A stretch of 64,000 nt of DNA from Shewanella livingstonensis (GTDB lineage: Bacteria; Pseudomonadota; Gammaproteobacteria; Enterobacterales; Shewanellaceae): positions 2,366,001 through 2,430,000 of the forward strand of contig NZ_CP034015.1 of the NCBI RefSeq assembly GCF_003855395.1. Direction: 5' to 3'. The translations under genes and the position numbers were made by a program. The notes under the pieces were generated by a model. It had not been told where the DNA came from and made no database searches. It was given only the letters and a program-made list of their open reading frames with translations. Each line of letters begins with the position of its first letter. Within the stretch, counting starts at the first letter, position 1. Below, in pieces: positions 61,518 to 64,000 of this stretch.

Positions 61518-61548
61518 AAAAAGCCTTCTGTAATGCAGAAGGCTTTTT
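61518..61548. terminator. Bidirectional terminator between fadH and yghU
   Basis: AAAAAGCCTTCTG pairs perfectly with CAGAAGGCTTTTT around TAATG. It serves the two convergent genes. Confidence 0.85.
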
Positions 61549-61616
61549 AGTATTTCAATAAAATAATTATTTGAATTGGTATAAGGATACAATCGCGCCA
61601 AACTTTAGCGGCAGAC

Positions 61617-62486
61617 TTATTTAACGGTGTTAGGACGTAGCTTTAGAACCTTATCAATATCTTCAGCGCAATGACGCTCAGGAACTTGTTCCCATGCTTC
61701 ACCCCAAGAGCGATTGATGATACGACCACGTTGGACCCCTTCACGAGTTTCAAGCAACTTAGCCCAACGAACAACATTGGTATAAGTCTCTACTTCTAGG
61801 AATTCGGCAGCCTCATATAAATTGCCCAAGACTAAGTTGCCATACCAAGGCCAAATAGCAATGTCGGCAATGCTATATTCTTCACCCGCAATAAAGGTGT
61901 TGTTTGCCAGTTGTTTATCTAACACATCTAACTGACGTTTAACTTCCATAGCAAAGCGATTAATTGGATATTCCTGTTTTTCATCGGCATAAGCATAGAA
62001 ATGACCGAAGCCACCACCGAGGAACGGCGCTGAACCTTGAGCCCAAAACAACCAGTTAAAGGTTTGTGTTCTGGCTTTGCCATCTTTAGGGAGGAATTGG
62101 TTAAACTTCTCTGCTAGATGAACCAAAATTGAGGCAGATTCAAATACGGTTTCGTCTTCATCAGCTGATTTATCCAATAAAGCGGGTATTTTTGAGTTTG
62201 GATTGACTGCAACAAACCCTGATGAAAATTGATCCTTTTCGCCGATGTTAATCAGATAAGCATCGTATTCAGCTTCTTTAATGCCTAAGGCCAGTAGCTC
62301 TTCTAACAAAATAGTTACTTTTTGCCCGTTTGGTGTGCCAAGGGAGTAGAGTTGCAAAGCATGTTTTCCGACTGGCAGCGCTTTATCAAATCTTGCACCT
62401 GACTCAGGGCTATTAATGTTCGCCCACTTATTCGCGCCATTGGTATTATTTTGCCAAACTTTAGGTGGGGTATATTGGTTAGTCAT
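61617..62486 (-). CDS. yghU: YghU-type disulfide-bond oxidoreductase (GST fold)
   Basis: Glutathione-dependent thiol-disulfide oxidoreductase family. The 289 residues align along the length with E. coli YghU (288). The N-terminal extension before the thioredoxin fold is conserved, and LQLYSLGTPNGQKVTILLEE and FLGGGFGHFY are near-identical. AGGAT precedes the start. Cytosolic; partner unknown. Confidence 0.93.
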   Translation of the reverse strand: MTNQYTPPKVWQNNTNGANKWANINSPESGARFDKALPVGKHALQLYSLGTPNGQKVTILLEELLALGIKEAEYDAYLINIGEKDQFSSGFVAVNPNSKIPALLDKSADEDETVFESASILVHLAEKFNQFLPKDGKARTQTFNWLFWAQGSAPFLGGGFGHFYAYADEKQEYPINRFAMEVKRQLDVLDKQLANNTFIAGEEYSIADIAIWPWYGNLVLGNLYEAAEFLEVETYTNVVRWAKLLETREGVQRGRIINRSWGEAWEQVPERHCAEDIDKVLKLRPNTVK

Positions 62487-62638
62487 AAAATATCCTCGTG
62501 CAACCTGTTAGCAGGTTAAGTAAATTGATAATGCGCTTAGCACCATGTTGTTAGTGTAGCGTGTAACGTTTTAATGTATTAGCATCAACGCGTATGAGTT
62601 ATGCTTTTATTGTTTAAATGCAGCATGTTAGTTATTTA

Positions 62639-63319
62639 TTACAGGCAATCTAGCTGTTCACTTAATTCGATTAAATTACTGACGGTGATATCAGGCTCAA
62701 TGCCCCAAGGATCAAATATTTTTTTACTGTCTCTTTGGATCCAAGCAGTATTCAGTCCGGCGGCTTTGGCACCAATGACATCCCATGGATTGCTCGACAC
62801 CATCCAACAATGATTGAGGTCAGATTGAGTACGAGTCATTAAATAATCGTAAACGGCAGGGTTAGGTTTAAATGTCTTTAGATCATCGACACTGATAACG
62901 TCATGTAGTTGAGGTAAAACGCCCGAGTTTTGCATAAGTGTACGAACCGCCACTTCAGGTCCATTGGAAAAAGCGGCCAGGGTATGACCTTGATTACGCA
63001 GTAATGCTAGTCCAGGAATGACATCATCAAAAGCCTTGAGTTGACTAAATTTAGCCAGTAAATCTTGTTGTTCGCTGTTTGACAGTGTTACGTTGAAAAC
63101 AGATAAACAATATTGCAGAGCTTGTTGAGTACACACACCAAAATCTTCATATTGTTGCATTAAGCCACGACGAAATGCATATTCGACTTTTTTGTCGTGC
63201 CATAATTGACCAAATTCTTGTGCCTTGTCGCCAATCAATTGTTGCAGATGCTGGCCCATATCCACAGGATCCACTAATGTGCCGTAAACATCAAATCCAA
63301 TCATTTTTTGCATGTTCAT
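62639..63319 (-). CDS. HAD-superfamily haloacid dehalogenase, type II-like
   Basis: A 226-residue HAD protein. The nucleophile aspartate is in MIGFDVYGTLVDP. Motif II is SNGPE, the lysine region is KTFKPNP and the acidic motif reads SSNPWDVIGAKAAG. The pattern matches (S)-2-haloacid dehalogenases, which release halide from small halo-acids. Related sequences in marine bacteria may have other small-molecule substrates. The start at 63319 or 63313 (both ATG) cannot be decided; the longer frame to 63343 is less likely. Confidence 0.85.
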   Translation of the reverse strand: MNMQKMIGFDVYGTLVDPVDMGQHLQQLIGDKAQEFGQLWHDKKVEYAFRRGLMQQYEDFGVCTQQALQYCLSVFNVTLSNSEQQDLLAKFSQLKAFDDVIPGLALLRNQGHTLAAFSNGPEVAVRTLMQNSGVLPQLHDVISVDDLKTFKPNPAVYDYLMTRTQSDLNHCWMVSSNPWDVIGAKAAGLNTAWIQRDSKKIFDPWGIEPDITVSNLIELSEQLDCL

Positions 63320-63602
63320 TGTTCCATTTGGGTTGTGAGCCATGTGCTTAAGCTCTTTGTCATTTGATATACTTGTCGATAAGCTTTATCTGTAGTGATT
63401 TTGCGCGCTCATAATGTGAGCCATGAGTTACTATAAACTAACTATAACATTCGTTCAATTACTATTTTGAGCGAACGTTCCAAATGATGTAAGCGATTAA
63501 ATGGCATTAGCTTGAACTGCTGTATTGGCGTTCAAGGAAAACTTTGATGCAGAGTTAATTCATTGTATTATATTGATTAAAAATTATTGAAGGTAATGTT
63601 AA

Positions 63603-63896
63603 ATGGAGTGTCCTCGTTGTAAGGGTATTTTTGCCCGTAAAGCGCTTAAACAAGTCCGTAAAGGTAAACATGGAGTTGAAACACAGTGCCCTAAATGTGA
63701 GCAATGGTTGATGTTCGAGCCTAAAATGATGATGACCAAAAATATTGGCTTATTCATTTTGTTGGTATTCAGTGTGGCCAACTTCTTCATCGACAACACT
63801 GATTATCGCTTAATATGCTCTTTTTTAGGTTTTGCGGGCGCTTGTATTGCTTTTTATGGCGTATTTAAAAGTAAGCTTATTGCTGCGCAGGAGTAA
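63603..63896 (+). CDS. Zinc-ribbon protein with two membrane spans
   Basis: A 97-residue protein with an N-terminal CX2C...CX2C pair (C3, C6, C29, C32), a basic linker and two hydrophobic spans (about 46-62 and 70-88). Function unknown. AAGG lies about nine bases before the ATG. It is not clearly homologous to the gene at 55315-55632 but shares its layout. A heptamer tandem repeat begins at its stop codon. Confidence 0.75.
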   Translation: MECPRCKGIFARKALKQVRKGKHGVETQCPKCEQWLMFEPKMMMTKNIGLFILLVFSVANFFIDNTDYRLICSFLGFAGACIAFYGVFKSKLIAAQE

Positions 63897-63967
63897 TGGG
63901 TAATAAGTAATAAGTAATAAGTAATAAGTGATGAGTGATGAGTAATGAGTAATGAGTGATGAGTAAT
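63893..63967. repeat. Heptanucleotide tandem repeat GTRATRA
   Basis: About ten consecutive 7-base units: four GTAATAA, then GTGATGA twice, GTAATGA twice, GTGATGA and a partial GTAAT. The first, imperfect unit (GTAATGG) holds the stop codon of the preceding gene. The ordered unit variants suggest stepwise expansion by slippage. Because the unit length is not a multiple of three, stop codons fall in all plus-strand frames. Confidence 0.85.
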
Positions 63968-64000
63968 CTTACCGATGGTGTGGAAAAATGGCGCTATACC

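Overview
The window looks like a chromosomal core region of a Shewanella species (Gammaproteobacteria, Alteromonadales). The evidence is protein-level similarity, moderate GC content, the local gene orders yebC-ruvC-ruvA-ruvB and rsxABCDGE-nth, a malQ-glgB-glgX-glgP-glgC-glgA glycogen operon, and an OmpR-type orphan regulator behind a Fur-like box. Species assignment is not possible from reading alone. No phage, CRISPR array, plasmid function or intact insertion sequence was seen. Almost every gene belongs to a known family.

Layout: 1-3.5 kb holds the aspS 3' end, yebC and the Holliday-junction genes ruvC, ruvA and ruvB (plus strand). From 3.6 to 11 kb the minus strand carries gloA, nth and the complete Rsx/Rnf electron-transport operon (rsxA-B-C-D-G-E, then nth). 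11.2-13.1 kb is a degenerate GGDEF-EAL (CsrD-like) protein. 13.4-13.9 kb is a tandem array of five tRNA-Asn genes behind one strong promoter. A 1.5 kb non-coding stretch then precedes uvrB. 17.7-22.4 kb holds a chemoreceptor, asnS, a small membrane protein and nudL. 23.0-35.4 kb is the glycogen operon. 35.6-43.0 kb (minus) holds a TonB-dependent receptor, a PGM2/PgcA-type phosphoglucomutase, a glutathione transferase, a NIPSNAP-type protein and pabB. 43.2-50.1 kb (plus) holds class I fumarase, an S9 peptidase, a MarC-family protein, tRNA-Ser(GGA) and an RhlE-type helicase. After yegS (minus), 51.4-55.9 kb holds a DUF885 lipoprotein, the orphan regulator, an M14 carboxypeptidase, a zinc-ribbon membrane protein and yeaC. 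The end holds ansA, sppA, fadH, yghU, a haloacid dehalogenase and a second zinc-ribbon membrane protein followed by a heptamer tandem repeat.

How the genes work together: the glg cluster can make glycogen (GlgC, GlgA, GlgB) and degrade it (GlgP, GlgX, MalQ). The nearby phosphoglucomutase supplies or removes glucose-1-phosphate. The Rsx complex is a membrane flavin/Fe-S electron pump, with the Fe-S glycosylase gene nth at its 3' end. A CsrD-like protein and GGA motifs near the glgC start suggest, without proof, Csr-type control of glycogen synthesis.

The most unusual observations are: a 190-bp MITE-like element with 16-bp terminal inverted repeats and an 8-bp target duplication lying across the ansA stop codon; a strict A-B-A-B-A alternation of two tRNA-Asn variants that differ by a compensatory acceptor-stem base pair; an orphan response regulator with several non-consensus receiver residues under a strong Fur-like box; and several perfect inverted repeats in intergenic DNA. 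I did not find convincing evidence of a wholly new multi-gene system.
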